In this document: positions 1-8,074 of the stretch, piece after piece
Layout of the letters: each line of letters opens with the position of its first letter
Numbering within the stretch: position 1 is the first letter of the stretch
Assembly (NCBI GenBank): GCA_023443225.1
Contig: JAEZVF010000115.1
Coordinates: 1 to 64,000, forward strand
Direction: 5' to 3'
Origin: Bacillota bacterium
GTDB taxonomy: Bacteria > Bacillota > Clostridia > Lachnospirales > Lachnospiraceae
Length of the DNA stretch: 64,000 bases
The notes under the pieces: generated by a model
The model's database searches: none
Told to the model about the DNA's origin: nothing
The model's input: the letters and a program-made list of their open reading frames with translations, nothing else
Program-made: the position numbers and the translations under genes

Positions 1-30
1 GTGAGGTGTATGGTTTGGATAAGACTTTAA

Positions 31-114
31 GCGAGTAAACTCGCATATGGTGTAGGATGATTTCCGGTTCCGGTCACGTGATTTCCACTTCACCGGAACT
101 GCGATTTCATCGCA
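31..114. repeat. Cluster of three hairpins at the window start
   Basis: Three consecutive inverted repeats lie within 85 bases: GCGAGT/ACTCGC (31-36 with 39-44), GTTCCGGT/ACCGGAAC (67-74 with 92-99, 17-base loop) and TGCGA/TCGCA (100-104 with 110-114). The direct repeat TTCCGG TTCCGG overlaps the second one. A replication-initiator fragment follows at 559. Stacked hairpins upstream of an HUH Rep gene are typical of rolling-circle origins or transfer origins, so this may be a relic origin. That role is inferred; only the repeats are seen. Confidence 0.45.
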
Positions 115-222
115 CAAGAATATTCAATAATCACATAAAGGTAAATACTATACTACACGTCCATTTTCTGTGCGTGTTTTTTCTTGTTTTACATATAATA
201 AAAGAAAGGTTGGTGATATTAT

Positions 223-357
223 ATGAAAAGTACTTATGAACAAATTAAAGATTTAGAAAAATGGTATCGCAAGCAATATTTGAAATGTTTGCCACTATAC
301 TACTGTATTAGGTTTCAAGATTTTATAATTAAAAAATTATCTGCTCGAACACGTTAG
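223..357 (+). CDS. Small hypothetical protein, 44 aa
   Basis: A 44-codon frame begins MKSTYEQIKDLEKWYRKQY and ends in a basic tail (KKLSARTR). An AAAGAAAGG-like ribosome site lies about ten bases before the ATG. It is rich in charged and aromatic residues, has no membrane segment and matches no family I recognise. It sits between the hairpin cluster and the Rep fragment, as accessory genes on small mobile replicons often do. Too short to be sure it is translated. Confidence 0.35.
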   Translation: MKSTYEQIKDLEKWYRKQYLKCLPLYYCIRFQDFIIKKLSARTR

Positions 358-404
358 AAGTTGTTTTTTTGAAAATGATTTTATATAACAAAGTATCACA
401 AAAA

Positions 405-430
405 AATAGTCAGACGGACATCTGACTATT
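405..430 (-). terminator. Perfect 10-bp hairpin (minus-strand terminator or origin element)
   Basis: AATAGTCAGA (405-414) is exactly complementary to TCTGACTATT (421-430) around the loop CGGACA. Read on the minus strand the stem is followed by TTTTTTGTG, as in a rho-independent terminator. No credible minus-strand gene precedes it, so it could instead be part of the replication origin of the mobile element whose Rep fragment starts at 559. Confidence 0.45.
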
Positions 431-558
431 GACACAAAGAGAAGATATTTGTATAAGACTTTTTTCGATACTTTATTATATAATTATTACAGTCTGTTAT
501 AACTGTTTTAGTGTAGAACTCTTTTCTTTGTGTGTGAAATAGAAAGGAGTTTATTTTT

Positions 559-801
559 ATGGAAACACAGCAGAATAAATATAAAGCTGATACGAAGACA
601 AGGAAATGGTTATTGGTAATCAATAACCCAGGGGATGAATACTCACATGAAAAGATTAAAGAAAAAATCAAGGAATTTGAAAATATCATTTATTGGTGTA
701 TTTCTGATGAAATAGGACTTGAGAAAGGAACACCGCATACCCATATCTATGTTCAATCAGCCCATGCAATGGGTTTACGGATGATGATAAAGAGCAAATA
801 A
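559..801 (+). pseudogene. Truncated HUH/CRESS-type replication initiator (Rep)
   Basis: The 80-residue frame has the N-terminus of a rolling-circle Rep of the geminivirus/CRESS-like kind found on Firmicute plasmids: motif 1-like KWLLVINNP (residues about 15-23), then YWCISDEIGLEKGTPHTHIY with the metal-binding HTH of the HUH motif at residues 62-64. Full-length relatives are several hundred residues long with a helicase domain. Here the frame leaves homology straight after HTHIYVQ and stops. A second coding-like stretch (DDKEQIKNEL...RIHI, stop at 857) follows in another frame, so DNA has been deleted or shifted. The catalytic Tyr region and helicase are absent, so this should be inactive. 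Confidence 0.65.
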
Positions 802-875
802 AAAATGAATTGTCAGATATTAAGGATATTTTGAATGAAGAAAGAATTCATATTTGATTGTAATATATGAATAGC

Positions 876-1223
876 CTAATTGAAAATAGAAACATCAAGA
901 CTATAGAAATGTTGTAAAACCTGGCTTGAAACAGCAAGTAGTCCCATTGGATTTATGGGTGTGGAAGACATGTTCCTCAAACCTATAAATCTTTGACATG
1001 TTCCCATGGACGCAGACATCAATAATGACCACTCGAGCCACGTCGAAACGTGCGTACTTTTGTCCCACAAAAACCTACAAACATCTCCACCGTCCTTATA
1101 AACAGGAAAATTGAATAGAATTGACTTTAAAGGTAATTCAGCCTCGTCACATGGAAAAATCTCTATTTCTTTGATTAACGAAGAAATTAGGGATTTTTTC
1201 TCTTCATAACTGATAGTTTTCAT
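876..1223 (-). pseudogene. Probable serine recombinase C-terminal relic
   Basis: From the Met at 1223 the minus strand reads MKTISYEEKKSLISSLIKEI, then IFPCDEAELPLKSI and FPVYKDGGDV, ending near WDKSTHV. This resembles the extreme C-terminus of large clostridial serine recombinases, where an EEK..LI.SLI.EIEI helix precedes KSI.F.FPV and a THVE(T/C)V(V/C)LLS end. After STHVSTW the similarity stops and the rest of the frame looks random. The catalytic resolvase domain is missing. The family call comes from remembered motif style and is moderate; a degraded mobile-element gene is the safer statement. Confidence 0.4.
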
Positions 1224-1266
1224 GGTTTTACCATCCTTTCGTCGTAGCGATATATGGAGGATTTGG

Positions 1267-1323
1267 ATGAGTAAAACGAATAAAACAGCTGCTACAGTAG
1301 TAAGAAGCGATTGGGAAGAATAA
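1267..1323 (+). other. Tiny ORF with good ribosome site, 18 aa
   Basis: ATG at 1267 follows GGAGG at 1256-1260 with good spacing and opens MSKTNKTAATVVRSDWEE before a TAA. It may be the surviving first codons of a mobile-element gene whose remainder was deleted. Function unknown. Confidence 0.25.
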
Positions 1324-1537
1324 TCAGAAGTCGTACTCAATGACTTAGGCGAGGGATTATTTATTAAAGCGTAAGTATTTACAATTTACAAATATTTTTA
1401 CTTGAATTTCTATTTTTTATTGCCACTTTCTGTTAAAATGTATTAGGCTATAATTTTAGAAAATTAAGGAATATAGTAAAATGTTACCGAAATACAGAGA
1501 AAGGAAAAGAACATTTCAATATAAAGGAGAAAATCGC

Positions 1538-2067
1538 ATGATATCACCAAAGAAATTTGCAAAGAAGTGGATGGAACTGTGGGAGAAAGAACCCATAAAG
1601 TTCAGCGCAGAGGTGCTAAAAGGTTAGAAGTTGATGAGGAAGTAAAGAGCTTTCTTATGGAAGGTGGACTGCCAGATGAGGCACCCTTATTAAATTTTGA
1701 AACAGAGTTGCCGTTATATGCAATAGAAGAAGATCTTAGTGACTACAAATACATAGGCTTTACTAGTTGGGGTGACCCTATATGCCTGTATGAAGGTGAT
1801 GGGTCCGTTGTGTACTTGGATCATGAAAATGATTATGAGTATGAAACATTTATCAACTCTTCAATTCCGCAGTTGGCGGAAACATTACTCGTATATTCCC
1901 AGATGATTCAGGAAGCAAGGAAGGAAAATGGAGAAGATGCAATTCTCAATAATAATATCCCGGAACGACTGAAGCATTGGTTGCTTGAAGAATTAAAAAG
2001 GATTGATCCTCCGGCGGTGGAAGGCGGTTTTTGGCAAGCAGAGCTGGAAAGCCTGGATGAAGAATAG
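1538..2067 (+). pseudogene. SUKH-4-like immunity protein, frameshifted
   Basis: The natural start is the ATG at 1538 (AAAGGAG upstream), giving MISPKKFAKKWMELWEKEPI and SAEVLK. This frame stops at 1625-1627. The remainder, beginning RLEVDEEVKSFL and running to 2067, lies in the -1 frame, and the join falls on AAAA at 1618-1621. Adding one A restores a protein of about 176 residues. The pattern of an N-terminal F..W helix, V..FL..GLP, a G...G.PICL strand and a mixed alpha/beta tail matches the SUKH-4 branch of the SMI1/KNR4 superfamily, which mostly provides immunity to polymorphic toxins. No toxin lies beside it. A GTG at 1567 could start the downstream part alone, but would lack the first helix. 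Confidence 0.65.
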
Positions 2068-2166
2068 AAAACCTATCCAGAGAATATCCAAGAGCTGAAG
2101 ATACTTAATAATATCTGAATGGGAAAAATCCGATACAAAATAGAATTTAAGAAGGGTTAGACTTAT

Positions 2167-2688
2167 ATGGTTAAAAATGTATTTGAAAATTATATAGGAT
2201 ATTCGGCAAAACTGCGTCCTGAATATCCGGATAGCCTGGGAAGCTCCATCAGCGGATGGGAAAATGTCGTAAAAACGATAACAACTGATATTCCTGCAAT
2301 CTATAAAGCTATTTATGGTAAGGTTTCGGGAACGATGCGTAATATTGAAAATCAGGCTCTGATGGACTTTATTCCCGGATACCGTTTAATACATATTCAG
2401 GAGTTAGAGCAAGAGAAGACGAACCTGGACGACGTCTTGCAGTACTGTGAAGAGATAGAAGGGCTAACTTTTTTGCCCCTATTGGCAGACTACTCCAGTC
2501 ATTATATTTGTTATTGCAAAGATGAGAGCGGAGCGGAAATGATTTATAGGGTGACGCTGGAGGATGAGCCAGAGTTATTGTATGAATCACCGGAAACATT
2601 TTTGAAGACGATTTGTGAATATTATAAACAGCAGATATACTTTTTAGACCAGGATGGATTTTTGGATTGTGATTTTGATCAATTATGA
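2167..2688 (+). CDS. SMI1/KNR4 (SUKH)-like immunity protein
   Basis: A 173-residue cytoplasmic protein without signal or membrane segment. The middle and end show the SUKH-type layout: IPGYRLIHIQEL, then LTFLPLLADYSSHYICYC, a strand-rich DE.EL.YES region and a C-terminal FLKTICEYYKQQIYF helix followed by an acidic tail. Family members bind and neutralise partner toxins in contact-dependent or secreted toxin systems. It follows the frameshifted SUKH-4 gene by about 100 bases in the same direction, with an AAGGG ribosome site. Family is likely from the fold pattern; the cognate toxin is unknown and not in this window. Confidence 0.6.
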   Translation: MVKNVFENYIGYSAKLRPEYPDSLGSSISGWENVVKTITTDIPAIYKAIYGKVSGTMRNIENQALMDFIPGYRLIHIQELEQEKTNLDDVLQYCEEIEGLTFLPLLADYSSHYICYCKDESGAEMIYRVTLEDEPELLYESPETFLKTICEYYKQQIYFLDQDGFLDCDFDQL

Positions 2689-2821
2689 TGAAAGAAGCAT
2701 TATTTGATAATATAAGTATCTTGGCAGGATTCCTGAAAATAAGCACCATAAGAAGGTTTGGACGAACACCTTGATAAGGAGAAATAGGGTGTGATGAAAT
2801 AGTAAAGTAAGGGGCAAACGT

Positions 2822-3646
2822 ATGGAATATTATGTTTTTAATGAAAATAACTGCCGACAAAAAGTGACTGATGAACAACTGGATACTGCTTTTTTGCAAA
2901 AGGATGAGTTACCGGTACACATCATTGCGGGGATGGGGGTAGCGAAAGCAGTCAAATACCTTCCCAGACTGAAGGAAGCGCTTTATTATGAGAAGCGGAG
3001 ATCAAGACACGAAGCGATATACAGTATATTTGGTATTGAGGACAAGGAAGTTATTTCGATTTTAAAACAAAAAGAGAGCAGCTTAACTGTGGAGGAGTTA
3101 AATACCGATGGGAGTGAGAAAGCTTTTCTTCAAGCTTTGATCATACGTCTTGAGGGTGGCTCAAGTGCTGTTACGACCGCATTTTTTGATCCTTGTGTAA
3201 ATGCTCTTGTAAAATACCGAATTATGTTTATGTATTACTCCCATTTCACTATGGTACTTGAGGATCTTCATTTTTTGATCGATGCTTTGGAAGCCTTCTC
3301 TCGTAGAGAAGAAGGCTGGATTCAAGCATTGAATAAGGATGATTATACAGATGCTGTTATTCAAGGAGTCGAAGCTGTAAGTAAGGCTATGGAAAGTTAT
3401 AATTTGCTGGAGCATTTATCCTGTGATTATTATAGCAAACTAGCTGTAACAGGTAAGAAATTATTAGAAATGAAGCTGGATTCTATTGTGAAGGAAACGA
3501 TTGCCGATTTTTCAAAAGGATTACCACCTTCCTATGCCTATTCCATGCTTGAGCCTATCATGAATGGTAAAGCGAGGGGGGATGTTAAAAGAGAGCTTAA
3601 TAAGTCCCTTGCAATTCTGGCGATGAAGAGTGAGAAAAAAGATTAA
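2822..3646 (+). CDS. Helical protein of unknown function upstream of HscC
   Basis: A 274-residue protein I do not recognise. AAGGGGC precedes the ATG. Residues 30-110 look like short paired helices (AVKYLPRLKEAL, RRSRHEAIYSIFGIED), reminiscent of HEAT-like repeats, and the rest is also mainly helical with no signal peptide or membrane span. It lies 42 bases before the Hsp70 gene in the same direction and is probably cotranscribed, which suggests a chaperone adaptor or client-recognition role. That role is inference from position only. Confidence 0.55.
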   Translation: MEYYVFNENNCRQKVTDEQLDTAFLQKDELPVHIIAGMGVAKAVKYLPRLKEALYYEKRRSRHEAIYSIFGIEDKEVISILKQKESSLTVEELNTDGSEKAFLQALIIRLEGGSSAVTTAFFDPCVNALVKYRIMFMYYSHFTMVLEDLHFLIDALEAFSRREEGWIQALNKDDYTDAVIQGVEAVSKAMESYNLLEHLSCDYYSKLAVTGKKLLEMKLDSIVKETIADFSKGLPPSYAYSMLEPIMNGKARGDVKRELNKSLAILAMKSEKKD

Positions 3647-3688
3647 ATAATTAGTCAGTACTTAGATAATTTTTATTGGAGGATTCAT

Positions 3689-5386
3689 ATGACAACTGTG
3701 GGCATTGATCTGGGAACAACAAATAGTTTAGTGGCATATTGGAGTGGTGAGAAGGCGGAAATCATCCCGAATGTAATCGGTGAAAACCTGACACCTTCCG
3801 TGGTCAGCGTAGATGAAACCGGTGAAATTCTTGTAGGGCTGATTGCAAAGGAAAGACTGATAACTCATCCAGATATGACTGCGGCTGTCTTTAAACGATT
3901 TATTGGTACTGAAAAAAAATATCAACTTGGTAAATATAATTTTACGCCAGAAGAGCTTTCTTCCTTTGTATTAAGGTCATTAAAGGCAGATGCAGAGGCT
4001 TTTTTGGGTCAAGCTGTAGAGAATGTGGTAATCAGCGTACCGGCATATTTCAATGATATCCAGCGCAAAGCGACTAAACGTGCGGCGGAATTAGCCGGAC
4101 TGAGTGTTGAAAGGTTAATTAATGAACCCACTGCGGCAGTTTTGTCATATGGTATTCACCAACAGGAGGAGTCTGCCTTTCTTGTTTTTGACCTGGGGGG
4201 CGGAACTTTTGATGTTTCGGTACTGGAATTGTTTGAAGGAGTAATAGAGGTTAGAGCGGTTGCAGGGGATAATTTTCTGGGAGGAGAGGATTTTACGGAC
4301 GCATTGATGTCTCATTTCCTGGAGATACACGGAATTGATCCGATGTTAATAGATTTGAGAACAAAAGCGGACATCTATAAACAGGCGGAATTATGTAAAA
4401 TTGCTCTTGGGGGATCTGAGAAGGGAAAAATGAACCTTATTCTGGAGGGACAAGGCTATGAAAGTGTGATTAGCCGTAGCGACTTCGAAAATATAGTAGA
4501 AAGACTGATCTTCAGGCTTTGTCATCCAATTGAGAGGGCGTTGCGTGATGCATCCATGCATCCAGAAGAAATTAATTCTATTATTCTGGTGGGTGGTGCT
4601 AGCAGAATGCCTATGGTCAAATCCGCTGTGGGCAAAATTTTGAAACAGTTTCCTTGTACTAATATCAATCCGGATGAGGCAATTGCCTTGGGAGCAGCTG
4701 TTCAGGCAGCATTAATAGAAAAGAATGAATTTCTACAGGAAGTCATTATGACCGATGTATGTCCGTATACGCTGGGAACCTCTTACTCAAAAAATATGAA
4801 AGATGATAAATACGAATCCGGATACTTTTTGCCAATTATCGAACGTAATACCTCGATACCGGTAAGCAGGGTGGAGCGGCTCTATACGATAGCTGACAAC
4901 CAGACTCGCATGTGCATTGATGTATATCAGGGAGATGGCAGGAGGGTAGAGCACAACTTAAAAATTGGGAAGCTGGAAGTTCAGGTTCCTCCCGCTCCGA
5001 AAGGTGATCAAGCGGTGGATGTTCGATATACATATGACATCAATGGTATTCTGGAAGTAGAAACTACGGTTGTGAAAACTGGAACCAAGAGAAGGCTGTT
5101 AATAGAAAGCAATCAAGGTGGCATGTCTAGAGATGAATTAGAAGAAAGAATGAGGGTATTGGAAAGTATAAAAATTCATCCTAGGGAACAAACCGAAAAT
5201 CGTCTTTTGATTGCGAAAGGAAATCGATTGTATCAGGAAGCCCTGGGTGATAAACGGGAATACATAGGAGATTTGCTCGGCGACTTTGAAGCTGTGCTTG
5301 AAGGACAGAATGAGAAGGTAGTCAGGAAGCGGGCCAGAGCATTAAAGATTAAGCTGGAAGAGATGGAAAGGATGTGGGGATATTGA
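3689..5386 (+). CDS. hscC: Hsp70-family chaperone, HscC type
   Basis: A 565-residue cytoplasmic ATP-dependent chaperone. The ATPase domain is intact: phosphate-1 loop IDLGTTNSL (6-14), the FKR.IG catalytic-lysine segment near 68-72, INEPTAAVLSYG (144-155), phosphate-2 FDLGGGTFDVS (167-177) and the adenosine motif IILVGGASRMP (298-308). Features such as GENLTPS, ELSSFVLRSLK, AGDNFLGGEDFT, ILTD-like VIMTDVCPY and SYDINGLLEV-like wording follow E. coli HscC much more closely than DnaK, and the short C-terminal lid fits HscC's length of about 556. HscC works with dedicated J proteins rather than DnaJ/GrpE. The next gene, overlapping its stop codon, encodes such a J-like protein, so the pair is likely translationally coupled. 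Confidence 0.9.
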   Translation: MTTVGIDLGTTNSLVAYWSGEKAEIIPNVIGENLTPSVVSVDETGEILVGLIAKERLITHPDMTAAVFKRFIGTEKKYQLGKYNFTPEELSSFVLRSLKADAEAFLGQAVENVVISVPAYFNDIQRKATKRAAELAGLSVERLINEPTAAVLSYGIHQQEESAFLVFDLGGGTFDVSVLELFEGVIEVRAVAGDNFLGGEDFTDALMSHFLEIHGIDPMLIDLRTKADIYKQAELCKIALGGSEKGKMNLILEGQGYESVISRSDFENIVERLIFRLCHPIERALRDASMHPEEINSIILVGGASRMPMVKSAVGKILKQFPCTNINPDEAIALGAAVQAALIEKNEFLQEVIMTDVCPYTLGTSYSKNMKDDKYESGYFLPIIERNTSIPVSRVERLYTIADNQTRMCIDVYQGDGRRVEHNLKIGKLEVQVPPAPKGDQAVDVRYTYDINGILEVETTVVKTGTKRRLLIESNQGGMSRDELEERMRVLESIKIHPREQTENRLLIAKGNRLYQEALGDKREYIGDLLGDFEAVLEGQNEKVVRKRARALKIKLEEMERMWGY

Positions 5387-6498
5387 GTAACATATGGGAG
5401 ATTTTAGGTATTGCGCCAACTAGTAGTTCTTCGGAAGCTAAAAAGGCTTATGCAAAACAGCTTAAAGTATACCATCCAGAGAGTAACCCGGAAGAATTTC
5501 AACAGTTAAGAGAGGCCTATGGAGAGGCTTTAGCGTACATAAAACGAGAATCCGTAAATGAGGATGCCGTATTGGGTGGGCATTGGGAAGAGGTTTGGGA
5601 AGCAGAGCAGGAAGATGATACGCATGACAGGTCGGAGAAATACAAGTTATTTGAGGCTTTGATTGGTCAGGTAAAAAGTCTGTATGAGGATAGTGACGCA
5701 AGAAACGATATTCAACGCTGGAAGGCTCTGATGAAAGCAGAGACCCTGTGGAATCTGGAGGATAGGGAGCTTTTTAGCTATTGGTTGAAGGAATTTTTAT
5801 TGGAGAATTCCAGGCTGACTATGGAAGTCTGGAGCCTTCTTGATGATTATTTTCACTTTAGCGAGCTGGATGAACCCTTTTCATCCTTACCCGTGCAGGA
5901 TCTTGGCAGGGCAGTGAGCTATAGTGATCCTGATATCGTAAGATGTCTGCTTGAGAACGGGGTAAATACAGAAGCAGTGAATCATCAGGGATTGACTCCC
6001 TTACTATCAGCGGCGGCCCAGGGAAACCTTGATATTGTTAAAATGCTTGTAGAATACGGGGCCAATATGAAAGCCGTAGATCCAGAAAACAAAACTTCGT
6101 TGATGTGGGCTGTGGACAATCAACATCTGGAGGTTTTGCAGTATCTGATTGATAACGGCGGGGATATCGAGGCAAGAAAAGAGGATGACTGGACTCCTCT
6201 AATGTGTGCAGCATATGATGGCAGCCTAGAGATAGTTCAATGCTTGGTGGAAAACGGAGCCGTAGTCAATGCGGTTAGAAACAATGGGGACACAGCATTA
6301 GATTATGCCGCACTACACGGACATAGGGAGACCGTCTTATACCTTGTGGAGCACGGTGTTGATAAACGGCGGTTGAATCTGATATATTCCAGCAGTATCG
6401 GCCTTTTAGACCGTGTAAAATATCTGATTGAAAAAAAGGTGCAGATATTGAGGAACGTAGTAGTGTTGAAGGCTATACCGCCTTATATATTGCAGTGA
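5383..6498 (+). CDS. J-domain/ankyrin-repeat protein 1, N-terminal part
   Basis: The preferred start is TTG at 5383, overlapping the hscC stop in TTGA and giving MSNIWEILGI, which parallels the ATG-started paralogue at 8075; GTG at 5374 is an alternative. Residues 1-55 form a DjlB/DjlC-type J domain, but the catalytic HPD is HPE (31-33). Residues about 105-165 are a conserved RW..LM.A...W.LE.REL block shared with the paralogue, followed by five or so ankyrin repeats. The frame ends abnormally at 6498 (QILRNVVVLKA...). A -1 shift at 6432-6438 continues smoothly as GADIEERSSVEGYTALYIAV into the next frame, which would make one protein of about 885 residues. It probably stimulates and targets the adjacent HscC. 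Confidence 0.8.
   Translation: MSNIWEILGIAPTSSSSEAKKAYAKQLKVYHPESNPEEFQQLREAYGEALAYIKRESVNEDAVLGGHWEEVWEAEQEDDTHDRSEKYKLFEALIGQVKSLYEDSDARNDIQRWKALMKAETLWNLEDRELFSYWLKEFLLENSRLTMEVWSLLDDYFHFSELDEPFSSLPVQDLGRAVSYSDPDIVRCLLENGVNTEAVNHQGLTPLLSAAAQGNLDIVKMLVEYGANMKAVDPENKTSLMWAVDNQHLEVLQYLIDNGGDIEARKEDDWTPLMCAAYDGSLEIVQCLVENGAVVNAVRNNGDTALDYAALHGHRETVLYLVEHGVDKRRLNLIYSSSIGLLDRVKYLIEKKVQILRNVVVLKAIPPYILQ
6432..6438 (+). other. A_AAA_AAG slippery heptamer at the J-ankyrin 1 frame break
   Basis: Zero-frame codons are GAA AAA AAG GTG, so 6432-6438 is the X_XXY_YYZ heptamer A_AAA_AAG, the sequence used for -1 frameshifting in E. coli dnaX. A tandem -1 slip gives AAA AAA GGT and continues into canonical ankyrin sequence. 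A short stem AAGGC/GCCTT lies about 30 bases downstream. The A7 run could equally suffer transcriptional slippage or be a plain one-base deletion. Confidence 0.5.
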
Positions 6499-8042
6499 AG
6501 AAAAGACATGTGGAAGTGGTAAAATATCTACTGAGTATGGGCGCTTTTGTCAATACTGAGGATACGCTAGACATGTCACCACTGTTGGCGGCTGCCTTGA
6601 ATCTAGACAACGATATGATGGATATCCTTCTGGAAAACGGTGCGGATCTGGAACATAAAACAGGTTTTTCTAGATATACACCATTGATGTGGTGCATGGA
6701 ATGGGAAGCGTATAACGCCATCGATTATCTATTGATGAGAGGTGCTGACATTAATGTCAAAGATTGCTTTGGACAGACATCTCTGATGATTGCAGCCCGA
6801 GGAGGAAAATTAAAGCTGATAGAATACTTGCTGGATAGAGGTGCAGAAATAAACACTCGAGATGATTGTGGCTGTGATGCACAGCACGAAGCAGTAAAAT
6901 GGAATCAGCCTGAGGCGCTGGAACTGCTATGGGAGAGAGGTGCCAATATTGAGCTCCGAGACAAGTGGGGAAAGAATCTTCTTTTGACAGCCACTTCTTC
7001 CGGTCAGGTTGAGATGGTGATGTTTCTGGAGAAAAAGGGGTTCAGTCTCAGAGAGCGTGACAACGAAGGTAATACTCCTCTTATCATAGCCGCAAACTAT
7101 GAGAGACTGGATGTTGTCAAATATTTGCTGAAAAGAGGATGCGAGATTAATGAGAAAAATACCGCAGGGCAGACAGCACTGATGCTTGCAGCTATAAATG
7201 GATATTTGCCAATTGTCAGGTTCTTAATCCAGAAGGGGGCAGAGGTACAAGGAAAGGACAGTAAGGGCAAGTCGGTACTGATGCTGGCAGCAAAAAATAA
7301 GAGTGTGGATATAATCGAATATCTACTTGACAATGGTGGGGATATTAATGAACTGGATATCGTTCTGCTTAGCTGTGTGGGGATGATAGACCGGGTAAAG
7401 CAGTTGGTTGAAAATGAAAAAGTGGATATAGAATCCGTAGATGAAAATGGGTGTACAGCCTTATTGAGTGCAGTCAAAAGTAACAATATTGAACTTGTAA
7501 AATACCTGGTGGAAAAAGGAGCAAACATGGAGGTGAGAGACCAGAGGTTTAATGGAAGAACAGCTTTGCTCCTAGCAGCCCAAAGAGGTTATCAAGACAT
7601 TGTGGAGTTTCTTTTAAAAAAGAAGGCAAAGCTTGAGGCAAGGGACAATCTTGGAAAGACGGCCCTCATGTCTGCAGTAGAGTTAGGAAAAGTAGAAACC
7701 TCAAAATACCTCATAAAAAAAGGTGCAGATCTAGAAGCCATAGACAATAAGGGAAATACGGTGCTGATGTTGACAGTCATCCGTGGAAATAACGATTTGG
7801 TGTCCCATGTGATAAAACAAGGTGCATTGCTCAATAAAGTGAATCAGGATGGAATTACAGCATTAATGTTTGCCGTAAAGGATGAAGAAATTGATAATGT
7901 AAAATTACTGGTAAAAGGTGGTGCTGATGTTAGCATAAAGGATAAGAAGAATAAAACTGCGCTGGACTATGCTCAAGAGGAAAAATTTCTTAGCATCATT
8001 GCATACCTGAAAAAACAGCCTGTTAAAGAGCCTTTCTGCTAA
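6495..8042 (+). CDS. J-domain/ankyrin-repeat protein 1, C-terminal ankyrin part
   Basis: A 515-residue frame made almost entirely of ankyrin repeats, about fourteen copies of the roughly 33-residue pattern G.TALM.A...G....V..LL..GA.I. It has no signal or membrane segment. The assigned GTG start has no good ribosome site and falls inside a repeat; coding sequence continues upstream in this frame to the A7 run at 6431-6437. It is therefore the C-terminal half of the J-ankyrin protein begun at 5383. Ankyrin stacks bind proteins, so this half is a likely client- or partner-binding arm for the HscC system. Whether it is made depends on frameshifting or on the run length in living cells. Confidence 0.8.
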   Translation: MKKRHVEVVKYLLSMGAFVNTEDTLDMSPLLAAALNLDNDMMDILLENGADLEHKTGFSRYTPLMWCMEWEAYNAIDYLLMRGADINVKDCFGQTSLMIAARGGKLKLIEYLLDRGAEINTRDDCGCDAQHEAVKWNQPEALELLWERGANIELRDKWGKNLLLTATSSGQVEMVMFLEKKGFSLRERDNEGNTPLIIAANYERLDVVKYLLKRGCEINEKNTAGQTALMLAAINGYLPIVRFLIQKGAEVQGKDSKGKSVLMLAAKNKSVDIIEYLLDNGGDINELDIVLLSCVGMIDRVKQLVENEKVDIESVDENGCTALLSAVKSNNIELVKYLVEKGANMEVRDQRFNGRTALLLAAQRGYQDIVEFLLKKKAKLEARDNLGKTALMSAVELGKVETSKYLIKKGADLEAIDNKGNTVLMLTVIRGNNDLVSHVIKQGALLNKVNQDGITALMFAVKDEEIDNVKLLVKGGADVSIKDKKNKTALDYAQEEKFLSIIAYLKKQPVKEPFC

Positions 8043-8074
8043 TTAGAAAAGAAGGCATACAGATAGGAGATAAT

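Noticed and set aside
57..239. 60-codon frame at the window start
   Set aside because: It crosses three hairpins and has no ribosome site; composition looks like non-coding DNA.
1..860. Active plasmid or phage origin
   Set aside because: The Rep is truncated right after its HUH motif, so a functional replicon is not supported; only a relic is reported.
2369..2899. 176-codon minus-strand frame antisense to the SUKH gene
   Set aside because: The plus-strand gene has a ribosome site and a recognisable fold; the antisense frame has neither.
7097..7528. 143-codon minus-strand frame inside the ankyrin gene
   Set aside because: It is a shadow of repeated ankyrin codons, which produce long Ser/Leu-rich antisense frames.
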